From the NCBI GenBank assembly GCA_021851525.1, contig JAJZDA010000006.1, positions 1 through 46,253 of the forward strand: a stretch of DNA of 46,253 bases, given 5' to 3'. Below the pieces are notes generated by a model, which ran no database searches, was not told where the DNA came from, and worked only from the letters and a program-made list of their open reading frames with translations. Shown here piece by piece: positions 39,942-46,253 of this stretch. Source of the stretch: Actinomycetes bacterium. GTDB lineage: Bacteria; Actinomycetota; Thermoleophilia; Solirubrobacterales; Solirubrobacteraceae. The number at the start of each line of letters is the position of its first letter. The first letter of the stretch is position 1. The translations under genes and the position numbers were made by a program.

Positions 39942-41219
39942 CTATTTGAGAAAGCCCTCGTAGTTGCGCATCTTCAGCTGGGCCTCCAGCTGGCGCATGG
40001 TGTCGAGCGCCACGCCGATCACGATCAGGATCGAGGTGCCGCCGAAGGCGAAGGTCGCGCCCGTGCGCGCGATCAGCACCGCGGGCAGCGCCGCGATCGC
40101 CGCCAGGAACAGGGCTCCCGGGAAGGTCAGCCGTGCCAGCACCCGGTCTAGGAACTCCGCGGTGGGCCGCCCCGGTCTCACCCCGGGGATGAAGCCGCCG
40201 CTCTTGCGCAGGTTGTCGGCGTAGTCAATCGGGTTGAACACCACCGCCGTGTAGAAGTAGGTGAAGACGATGATCAGGATCGACTCACCGGCTATGTAGT
40301 GCCAGCCGCCGGGGTTCAGGAAGTTCGCAAGGTTGGTCCAGAAGCCCCTGCGGTTCTGGCCGATCAGCTGCCCGAGCGTCGGCGGGATCGCCATCACCGA
40401 GGCGGCGAAGATCACGGGGATCACGTTGGCCATGTTGACCTGCAGCGGCAGGAAGGTCTGACCGCCCTGGGTCATGCGCTGCCCGATCACGCGCCGCGCG
40501 TACTGGATCGGGATCCGTCGCTGGCCGCTCTGCACGAACACGACAGCCGCGACCACGCCGAACGCGATGAACGGCATCATCACCTTGAAGACCTGGCTGG
40601 GGTTGTTCCACCACGACTGCAGGCCACCGGGGATCCGCGAGACGATCGAGGCGAGGATCAGCAGGGAGATGCCGTTGCCGATCCCGCGCTGCGTGATCAG
40701 CTCACCCAGCCACATCAGCAGCACCGTTCCGGCCGTGAGCGTGATCGCGATCATGAAGACCTTGCCGACGTTGAAGTTCGGGATCAGCGTCACACCCGAC
40801 TGGTTCTCGAGGCTCTTGAAGAGGAAGACGTAGCCGATCGACTGCGCGAAGGCGAGCCCGACGGTCAGGTAGCGCGTGTACTGGGTGATGCGCTGCTGGC
40901 CGACCTCACCCTCCTTGGAGAGCTTCTCCAGGGACGGCACCACCACCTGCATCAGCTGCAGGATGATCGACGCGGTGATGTAGGGCATGATCCCCAGCGC
41001 GAACAGCGCAAGGCGCCCCAGGCCACCGCCGGAGAAGGTGTTGAGCAGGCCCAGGATGCCGCTGGAGGTGCTCTGCGAGATCTGATTGATGGCCGACTGG
41101 CTGACCGCCGGCGCGGGGATGTAGGAGCCGAGCCGGTAGAGGCCGAGAATCGCGAAAGTGAAGAGAACCTTGCGGCGAATCTCCTTGACGCGGAAGGCGC
41201 CGAGAATCGTCGAGATCAT
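39942..41219 (-). CDS. secY: Preprotein translocase subunit SecY
   Basis: This 425-aa channel protein has ten membrane segments. Hallmarks are RRKVLFTFAILGLYRLGSYIPAPAV (TM1), FALGIMPYITASIILQLMQVVVPSLEKLSKEGEVGQQRITQYTRY (TM2 and first cytoplasmic loop). GELITQRGIGNGISLLILASI, INMANVIPVIFAAS-type VNMANVIPVIFAAS and PGVRPGRPTAEFLDRVLARLTFPGA also match. It forms the Sec pore with SecE and SecG. The position after rplO is canonical, with a 46-bp gap. Confidence 0.98.
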   Translation of the reverse strand: MISTILGAFRVKEIRRKVLFTFAILGLYRLGSYIPAPAVSQSAINQISQSTSSGILGLLNTFSGGGLGRLALFALGIMPYITASIILQLMQVVVPSLEKLSKEGEVGQQRITQYTRYLTVGLAFAQSIGYVFLFKSLENQSGVTLIPNFNVGKVFMIAITLTAGTVLLMWLGELITQRGIGNGISLLILASIVSRIPGGLQSWWNNPSQVFKVMMPFIAFGVVAAVVFVQSGQRRIPIQYARRVIGQRMTQGGQTFLPLQVNMANVIPVIFAASVMAIPPTLGQLIGQNRRGFWTNLANFLNPGGWHYIAGESILIIVFTYFYTAVVFNPIDYADNLRKSGGFIPGVRPGRPTAEFLDRVLARLTFPGALFLAAIAALPAVLIARTGATFAFGGTSILIVIGVALDTMRQLEAQLKMRNYEGFLK

Positions 41220-41265
41220 CTGAGAAGTCGCCTTCCTGGTGCCTCGCCCGACGCGGCCCCGGGCC

Positions 41266-41796
41266 TCAAGACTCCGAGCTGACGCCGGCGTCGATCAGCG
41301 CGACGGTGCCGCCGGCCTGCTCGATCGCCGTGCGCGCAGCGGCGCTGACGGCGTGCACGCGCACGGTGAGAGCCTTGCTCAGCTCCCCCTTGGCAAGCAC
41401 CTTGACCGGCACATCCTTGCGGGTGGCGAGGCCCATCTGCTTGAGCGCCTCGAGCGTCACCTCGGCGCCCGCCTCAAAGCGCGCCTCGAGGTCCTTGAGG
41501 TTCACCGCCTGCGTATGCGTGCGGAACGGCTCAAACGGCATCGACTTCTTCATGTGCGGACCGCGCAGCTTGCGCATCCGCATGTGAATCGGCATCTGGC
41601 CGCCCTCGAAACGGGCACGGTCCTTTGAGCCCGTGCGCGAGCCGTAGCCCTTCTGGCCGCGACCCGAGGTCTTGCCGGTGCCGGAGCCCTCGCCACGGCC
41701 GACCCGCTTGCGCGGCCGGCGGGAGCCGGGAGCCGGCTTCAGGTTGTGCAGCCCGATGTGCTCGGGGCTCTGTGCGTCTTCAAGCTTCTCGCTCAT
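41266..41796 (-). CDS. rplO: Ribosomal protein L15
   Basis: This 176-aa protein has the glycine-rich start HNLKPAPGSRRPRKRVGRGEGSGTGKTSGRGQKGYGSR, then KDRARFEGGQMPIHMRMRKLRG and the C-terminal globular part. It is somewhat longer than E. coli L15 (144 aa), with extra residues at both ends. It overlaps rpmD by four bases. Confidence 0.97.
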   Translation of the reverse strand: MSEKLEDAQSPEHIGLHNLKPAPGSRRPRKRVGRGEGSGTGKTSGRGQKGYGSRTGSKDRARFEGGQMPIHMRMRKLRGPHMKKSMPFEPFRTHTQAVNLKDLEARFEAGAEVTLEALKQMGLATRKDVPVKVLAKGELSKALTVRVHAVSAAARTAIEQAGGTVALIDAGVSSES

Positions 41797-41975
41797 GCCT
41801 CATCAACCTCGACCAGGTGTCGGACCTTGTGCAGCATCCCCCGCATCTGCGGGGTGTCCTTGACCTCGACCGTCTGGCCGATGCGTCGCAGGCCGATCGA
41901 GCGCAGCGTATCGAGCTGCGAGCGGTCGGACCCGTTCTTGGACTTGAACTGCGTGACTTTCAAAGTGGTGCTCAT
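41793..41975 (-). CDS. rpmD: Ribosomal protein L30
   Basis: This 60-aa protein reads from [20 protein letters not shown] through [20 protein letters not shown] to [14 protein letters not shown], matching the single-domain bacterial L30. It overlaps rpsE and rplO by four bases on each side. Confidence 0.97.
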   Translation of the reverse strand: MSTTLKVTQFKSKNGSDRSQLDTLRSIGLRRIGQTVEVKDTPQMRGMLHKVRHLVEVDEA

Positions 41976-42574
41976 GCCTGCGCCTCCGCGTCCTGCGCGG
42001 GATCCTCCGGCGCCTCGTCGGAGGGCTGCGCGGAGACGCTGCCGTTGGCCTGCTCCTCGGCGCTGAGCCCGAGCACGGCGTTGACCGAGAGGCCGCGCAG
42101 ATCAGCGACCTCCTCCGGCGTGCGCAGCGACTCGAGCCCCGCCATCGTGGCCTTCACGAGGTTGATGGGGTTCTGCGAGCCCAGCGACTTGGAGAGGATG
42201 TCGTGAATCCCGGCGAGCTCCAGCACCGCGCGCACGCCGCCACCGGCGATCACGCCGGTACCGGGCGCAGCCGGCTTCAGGAACACGCGTCCCGCGCCGA
42301 AGATGCCGGTCGTCTGGTGGGTGATGGTCGAGCCGTGCTTGGGAACCCGGTAGAGGTTCTTCTTCGCCTTCTCGACGCCCTTCTGGATTGCGACGGGGAC
42401 CTCATTGGCCTTGCCGTAGCCGACGCCGACCACCTCTCGCTCGTCCCCGACCACCACGAGCGCGGTGAACGAGAAGCGGCGGCCGCCCTTGACGACCTTT
42501 GCGACGCGGTTGATCTCGACGACGCGCTCCTGAAGGTCGAGTCCTGCTGCAGAAACTGTGCGATCACGTGCCAT
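41972..42574 (-). CDS. rpsE: Ribosomal protein S5 with acidic C-terminal tail
   Basis: This 200-aa small-subunit protein has the double-stranded RNA-binding start ([31 protein letters not shown]). The core [23 protein letters not shown] and [36 protein letters not shown] are normal. After about residue 168 it carries an acidic, disordered tail ([26 protein letters not shown]) not present in E. coli S5. Confidence 0.96.
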   Translation of the reverse strand: MARDRTVSAAGLDLQERVVEINRVAKVVKGGRRFSFTALVVVGDEREVVGVGYGKANEVPVAIQKGVEKAKKNLYRVPKHGSTITHQTTGIFGAGRVFLKPAAPGTGVIAGGGVRAVLELAGIHDILSKSLGSQNPINLVKATMAGLESLRTPEEVADLRGLSVNAVLGLSAEEQANGSVSAQPSDEAPEDPAQDAEAQA

Positions 42575-42607
42575 GAGAAAGTTCCAGAGTAGCGTCCCTC
42601 AGACGCC

Positions 42608-42961
42608 TTAGAAGGTCAGCCCGCCCTCACGGGCACCGTCGGCGAGCGCCTGAACGCGCCCGTGGTACCGGTATCCGCCACGGTCGAAGACCGCGGTCTG
42701 GACGCCGGCCGCCTGCGCTCGCTGCGCGAGCAGCTCACCGGCACGCTTGGCCTGCTCGACGCCGCGCAGCTCACGCAGCTCCGCCTCCGTCCAGTTGACG
42801 GCGGCGAGCGTGCTCCCGGTGCGGTCGTCGATCAACTGTGCGGACACGCCACGGTTGGATCGGAACACGGAGATGCGCGGGCGCTCGGCTGAGCCGACCA
42901 CCTTCGCGCGCACACGCCGGCGGCGCTTCAGGCGCGCTGCTTCCTTGGTCTTCACGCTCAT
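42608..42961 (-). CDS. rplR: Ribosomal protein L18
   Basis: This 117-aa 5S rRNA-binding protein has [45 protein letters not shown] in its first half and [25 protein letters not shown] at its end. It overlaps rplF by four bases and is 33 bp from rpsE. Confidence 0.97.
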   Translation of the reverse strand: MSVKTKEAARLKRRRRVRAKVVGSAERPRISVFRSNRGVSAQLIDDRTGSTLAAVNWTEAELRELRGVEQAKRAGELLAQRAQAAGVQTAVFDRGGYRYHGRVQALADGAREGGLTF

Positions 42962-43509
42962 GCTCGCTTACCAACCTTCTTGGCGACGAATTCGCCCTCA
43001 TAGCGGATGCCCTTGCCCTTGTAGGGCTCCGGCTTGCGCTGCTTGCGGATCTGCGCGGCGATCTCACCGACCTGCTGCTTGGACGCGCCCCGCACCGTGA
43101 TCCTGGTCGGCTGCGGAACTTCGAACTCGATGCCTTCGGGAGCCTTGATCTCGACCGGGTGCGAGTACCCGAGCGCCAGCTCCAGGTCCCGTCCCTTCAG
43201 CTGGGCGCGGTAACCGACACCCTGGATCTCGAGGTTCTTCTGGAAGCCGTCGGTGACGCCGGTGACCATGTTGGCCACGAGCGTGCGGGTCAGTCCGTGC
43301 AGCGCGCGGTGCTCGCCGCGATCGGTCGGGCGCGTGACCACGAGCTGCTGGCCGTCGCCGGCCTGGCTGGCGGTCTGCTCGACCTTGATGTCGCGCGAGA
43401 TGCGCTCTGATAGCTGTCCCTTGGGGCCGTTGACGGTGATGAGCTCAGGCTCAACCGTGACGGTCACGCCGCTGGGCAGCGGAATTGGTTGTCTACCGAT
43501 TCTCGACAT
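42958..43509 (-). CDS. rplF: Ribosomal protein L6
   Basis: This 183-aa protein starts [33 protein letters not shown] and ends [18 protein letters not shown], with [35 protein letters not shown] between. Both L6 repeats are present. Its position between rpsH and rplR is standard. Confidence 0.97.
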   Translation of the reverse strand: MSRIGRQPIPLPSGVTVTVEPELITVNGPKGQLSERISRDIKVEQTASQAGDGQQLVVTRPTDRGEHRALHGLTRTLVANMVTGVTDGFQKNLEIQGVGYRAQLKGRDLELALGYSHPVEIKAPEGIEFEVPQPTRITVRGASKQQVGEIAAQIRKQRKPEPYKGKGIRYEGEFVAKKVGKRA

Positions 43510-43527
43510 GTCTTGCTGTCCTCGGGT

Positions 43528-43935
43528 CTACCAGACCTGGGCCACGACTTCCCCGCCGATCCCGAGCTTGCGGGCCTCATGACCGGTCATCACGCCACGC
43601 GAGGTGGAGATGATCGCGGTGCCGAGGCCGCCCTGGACCTTGGGGATGTGCGAGTGATCGACGTAGTTGCGCTGCCCCGGGCGGGACACGCGCTGGATGC
43701 CGCTGATCACGGGCCGGCGTTCGTTTGTGTACTTCAGCGTGATCACGATGCGCTCACCGGGCTGGTCGGCACCGGCGGGAAGCACCTCCCACGCCTCGAT
43801 GTAGCCCTGCTCCTTGAGGATCCGTGCAAGCTGCTGCTTGAGCTTGGATGAGGGCATCGTCACGTCATGGTGCTGAGCCTTCGCGCCGTTGCGCAGGCGC
43901 GTCAGGAAGTCAGCGATCGGGTCGGTCATCGACAT
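43528..43935 (-). CDS. rpsH: Ribosomal protein S8
   Basis: This 135-aa protein starts MTDPIADFLTRLRNGAKAQHHDVTMPSSKLKQQLARILKEQGYI. It ends LGTAIISTSRGVMTGHEARKLGIGGEVVAQVW, both S8 signatures. It binds 16S rRNA helix 21. It follows rpsN by 4 bp. Confidence 0.97.
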   Translation of the reverse strand: MSMTDPIADFLTRLRNGAKAQHHDVTMPSSKLKQQLARILKEQGYIEAWEVLPAGADQPGERIVITLKYTNERRPVISGIQRVSRPGQRNYVDHSHIPKVQGGLGTAIISTSRGVMTGHEARKLGIGGEVVAQVW

Positions 43936-43939
43936 GCGA

Positions 43940-44125
43940 TCACCAGCTCGACTTGGTCATGCCGGGGATGTAACCGTTGTGGGCGAGCTCACGCAGGCAG
44001 ATCCGGCAGAGGCCGAACTTGCGGTAGACGGAGCGCGACCGGCCGCAGCGGCGGCAACGGCTGTATCCGCGGGTCTTGAACTTGGGTGTCCGCGCTTGGC
44101 GGACTCGCTGTGAGGTCTTAGCCAT
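43940..44125 (-). CDS. rpsN: Ribosomal protein S14, zinc (type Z) form
   Basis: This 61-aa protein carries two CxxC pairs ([20 protein letters not shown]), typical of the short zinc-containing S14. It ends [18 protein letters not shown]. The cysteine-free paralogue used under zinc shortage is not in this window. Confidence 0.97.
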   Translation of the reverse strand: MAKTSQRVRQARTPKFKTRGYSRCRRCGRSRSVYRKFGLCRICLRELAHNGYIPGMTKSSW

Positions 44126-44134
44126 GCGGGTTCC

Positions 44135-44716
44135 TTAGTTCTGGCTGGCGGCCGCCCACCGCGGGCGACCCTCCTTGGCAAACGGCATCCCGAGCGCCTC
44201 GAGCAGCGCAAAGCACTCCTCGTCGGTGCAGCGGTTGGTGGTGATCGTGATGTCGAGCCCGCGCGTCTGATCGATCTCGTCGTAATTGATCTCCGGGAAG
44301 ATGATCTGCTCCTTCACGCCGAGCGTGTAGTTGCCACGACCATCGAAGGCGCGCGGGTTCACACCGCGGAAGTCACGGATCCGGGGCATGGCCACCGAGA
44401 ACAGCCGATCGAGGAACTCATAGAGCCGGTCTCCGCGCAGCGTCACCGCGAGCCCGACGGGCATGCCCTCGCGCAGCTTGAACTGCGCGATCGACTTGCG
44501 TGCGCGCCGCACGTTGGGCTTCTGGCCGGTGATCTGGGTCAGCTGCTCCGCGGCGGCGTCGAAGATCTTGGAGTCCTGCTTGCCGTCGCCGACACCCATG
44601 TTCACCGTGACCTTGAGGATCTTCGGCGCCTGCATGGGCGAGCTGTAGCCGAAGCGCTCGATCAGCGCCGGCCGGATCTCCTGGTTGTACTTGTTCTTCA
44701 GGCGTGCTTCAGCCAT
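44135..44716 (-). CDS. rplE: Ribosomal protein L5
   Basis: This 193-aa 5S rRNA-binding protein has [62 protein letters not shown] and the C-terminal [31 protein letters not shown]. Its ATG overlaps the rplX stop by one base (TGATG). Confidence 0.97.
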   Translation of the reverse strand: MAEARLKNKYNQEIRPALIERFGYSSPMQAPKILKVTVNMGVGDGKQDSKIFDAAAEQLTQITGQKPNVRRARKSIAQFKLREGMPVGLAVTLRGDRLYEFLDRLFSVAMPRIRDFRGVNPRAFDGRGNYTLGVKEQIIFPEINYDEIDQTRGLDITITTNRCTDEECFALLEALGMPFAKEGRPRWAAASQN

Positions 44717-45042
44717 CAGTCAATCCTCGTCCCGCTGCGGCGCGCCACGCGCACCCGCTTGCCGTCCACGATCTCGATGCCGACACGTGTCGGCCTGCCG
44801 TCCTTGGGGTCCACGAGCGCCACGTTGGAGACGTGGATCCCGGCCTCCTTCTCGATCACGCCACCCTGCTGCTGGGCGGCCGAGCCGGTCGGCTGAGGCT
44901 TCTGGTGGCGCTTGATCATGTTCAACCCCTCGACGAACACACGCTCGTTCTTGGGGTCGACGCGCAGCACACGCCCCTGCTTGCCGCGATCCTTGCCGCT
45001 GATCACGACCACCTGGTCATCTGACTTGATGCGGGCGGGCAT
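44716..45042 (-). CDS. rplX: Ribosomal protein L24
   Basis: This 108-aa KOW-domain protein has [44 protein letters not shown]. The basic end [21 protein letters not shown] is also typical. The ATG at 45042 is chosen because GGAGGTG precedes it. A GTG two codons upstream overlaps the rplN stop and is less likely. Confidence 0.96.
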   Translation of the reverse strand: MPARIKSDDQVVVISGKDRGKQGRVLRVDPKNERVFVEGLNMIKRHQKPQPTGSAAQQQGGVIEKEAGIHVSNVALVDPKDGRPTRVGIEIVDGKRVRVARRSGTRID

Positions 45043-45044
45043 GA

Positions 45045-45413
45045 TCACAGCACCTCCGGCGCGAGCGAGACGATCTTCATGAAGTTGCGCTCACGCAGCT
45101 CACGCGCGACCGGTCCGAAGATGCGGGTGCCGCGGGGGTTGTTGTTGTTGTCGATGATCACCGCGGCGTTCTCGTCGAAGGCGATGTACGTGCCGTCCTC
45201 GCGGCCGTGCGCCTTCTTGGTGCGCACGACAACCGCCTTGACGACGTCGCCCTTCTTGACCGAGCCCTGGGGGCTGGCGGCCTTGACCGTGGCGGTGATG
45301 ATGTCGCCCACGCCCGCGTAGCGACGGCGGTGACCACCGTTGACGCGGATCACGAGGATCTCACGGGCGCCGGTGTTGTCGGCGACGCGCAGTCTGCTCT
45401 CGTTCTGAACCAT
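45045..45413 (-). CDS. rplN: Ribosomal protein L14
   Basis: This 122-aa protein matches L14 throughout: [100 protein letters not shown]. It overlaps rpsQ by one base (TAATG). Confidence 0.98.
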   Translation of the reverse strand: MVQNESRLRVADNTGAREILVIRVNGGHRRRYAGVGDIITATVKAASPQGSVKKGDVVKAVVVRTKKAHGREDGTYIAFDENAAVIIDNNNNPRGTRIFGPVARELRERNFMKIVSLAPEVL

Positions 45414-46090
45414 TACTTGGCCCTCTCCACAATCTCGACCAGGCGCCAGCGCTTGGTCCGTGACAGCGGCCGAGCCTCGCGCACCACGACGGTGTCGCCG
45501 ATGTTCGCGTCGTTGCTCTCGTCGTGCGCGTGCACCGTGGTGGAAGTGCGCACGACCTTGGAGTAGCGACGGTGGCGGCGGGCGACGTCGATGCGCACGG
45601 TGATCGTCTTGTCGGCCTTGTCTGAGACGACCACACCCTGGCGGGTCTTCTGGATGCCGGTCTCATGCGGCCGCGGCGGCGTGGCGGCACGCTCATGCGC
45701 GTTCTGCTTGTGCTTGGCGCGCGCCTGGGCGCGCTCGCGCCGACGGGCCGCTGCCTTCTCCGCGCGCGCCGCCTTGCGCTCGGCCTCGCGCTCCTCGATG
45801 GTCACCGGTCCGCGCTGCCCGACTTTGGCCGAACGCTTGGCCCTGAGCGCAAGCCTGCGCTCCTTGGGGGTCAGCTGTACGACCGGCTCCGCCGGTTGCG
45901 CCTGCGCCTGCGCTCCGCCCGGGTGCGCCTCTGAAGCCTGTGCCTCTTCCTCCGTGTCGGAGTCGGTACTGGCGTCGTCAGCGGCAGCCTCGGTCGAAGC
46001 CTGCGCAGAGTCCTCCGAGGCCTGGGCCTCGGCCGAGGCGTCCGCCGCGGCGGTCTCCTCGAGCTCTGTGTTTTCGACTTCTTCAGCCAT
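45413..46090 (-). CDS. rpsQ: Ribosomal protein S17 with ~140-residue N-terminal extension
   Basis: The C-terminal 81 residues (about 145-225) are a complete S17: [67 protein letters not shown]. Ahead of this lies an extra ~140-residue segment. Residues 1-57 contain about 19 Asp/Glu and no Lys/Arg (the first Lys is residue 76), in an Ala/Ser-rich low-complexity background. Residues 75-140 are strongly basic and probably helical ([20 protein letters not shown]). Bacterial S17 is normally about 85 aa. The ATG at 46090 lies directly after rpmC with a two-base gap, and no better internal start with a ribosome site is evident, so the extension is probably translated. Confidence 0.92.
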   Translation of the reverse strand: MAEEVENTELEETAAADASAEAQASEDSAQASTEAAADDASTDSDTEEEAQASEAHPGGAQAQAQPAEPVVQLTPKERRLALRAKRSAKVGQRGPVTIEEREAERKAARAEKAAARRRERAQARAKHKQNAHERAATPPRPHETGIQKTRQGVVVSDKADKTITVRIDVARRHRRYSKVVRTSTTVHAHDESNDANIGDTVVVREARPLSRTKRWRLVEIVERAK

Positions 46091-46092
46091 TA

Positions 46093-46253
46093 CTAACTCC
46101 GAATCTCAATCCCGCGCTCGCCGGCAACTGTCAGCGCGCGCGCAATCTCTCTTTTGGCACGACGGATGCCCGCCGTGTTCTCCAGCTCGCCGGTGGCGTG
46201 CTGGAAGCGCAGTCCGAGCAGATCCCGGCGCGCAGTCTTGATGTGCTCAACGA
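46093..46253 (-). CDS. rpmC: Ribosomal protein L29 (partial, 5' end outside window)
   Basis: The final 52 codons of L29 are present: EHIKTARRDLLGLRFQHATG, ELENTAGIRRAKREIARALT and a VAGERGIEIRS end. The start codon lies beyond the right edge. The LxxLRFQxATGELENTxxIRxxKREIAR pattern is diagnostic. It precedes rpsQ in the standard S10-spc gene order. Confidence 0.93.
   Translation of the reverse strand, partial: VEHIKTARRDLLGLRFQHATGELENTAGIRRAKREIARALTVAGERGIEIRS

Overview
This is a high-GC bacterial chromosome segment. The ribosomal-protein run ends alpha-operon style (rpmJ-rpsM-rpsK-rpsD-rpoA-rplQ-truA). rpsN, rpsD and rpmJ are the zinc (cysteine) forms. Many small genes are of actinobacterial type: a biotinylated carrier protein, rubredoxin, PadR/GbsR regulators, DrrAB-like ABC pairs, a CseABC-like signalling set and a short CHxxxC zinc-ribbon protein. 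The best inference is a deep-branching actinobacterium, possibly class Thermoleophilia (Solirubrobacterales-like). That placement is inferred from gene content and style, not from any database comparison.

Layout. 1-4276 (+): PadR regulator, a CDF metal exporter overlapping a monoacylglycerol-lipase-like hydrolase, then an acyl-CoA synthetase. 4333-6484 (-): an unknown 132-aa protein, a double YbjQ-domain protein and a PlsC-like acyltransferase, which together look like one operon. 6551-7503: an overlooked 44-aa ORF (-), a biotinyl carrier protein (+) and rubredoxin (-). 7731-8357 (+): NUDIX hydrolase, followed by a repeat-rich spacer. 8877-12006 (-): PadR regulator, HAAS-type membrane protein and GH15 glycosidase. 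12066-16394: CcdA (-), aminobutyraldehyde-type dehydrogenase (+), MBL-fold hydrolase (-) and a flippase-like membrane protein (+). 16554-19309 (+): two small exported proteins plus a response regulator and histidine kinase. 19387-21658 (+): GbsR-type regulator with an ABC exporter. 21766-25390: diguanylate cyclase (-), gluconokinase (+), 6-phosphofructokinase (-), acetyltransferase (+). 25462-28097: zinc-ribbon protein (-), OsmC-type protein (+), ECF sigma factor and its membrane partner (+). 28703-28776 (-): tRNA-Pro(CGG). 28984-30984 (+): a small, strongly translated unknown protein and a DacB-type D,D-carboxypeptidase. 31298-46253 (-): one long collinear block, in transcription order rpmC(partial)-rpsQ-rplN-rplX-rplE-rpsN-rpsH-rplF-rplR-rpsE-rpmD-rplO-secY-adk-map-rpmJ-rpsM-rpsK-rpsD-rpoA-rplQ-truA-surE-ligA.

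Three genome-style features stand out beyond the gene list. (1) At least twelve genes have a TANNNT box 6-10 bases before the start codon, so they are probably transcribed as leaderless mRNAs. (2) Short tandem arrays (units of 16-60 bp) sit at gene 3' ends, and in three cases (gntK, ligA, dacB) the first unit includes the gene's own last codons and stop. (3) Several long perfect palindromes lie between genes, two of them sharing GGGGGAG/CTCCCCC outer arms. Other points worth following: ribosomal protein S17 has a ~140-residue acidic-then-basic N-terminal extension, infA is missing from its usual place between map and rpmJ, and the 6-phosphofructokinase mixes ATP-type and PPi-type specificity residues.
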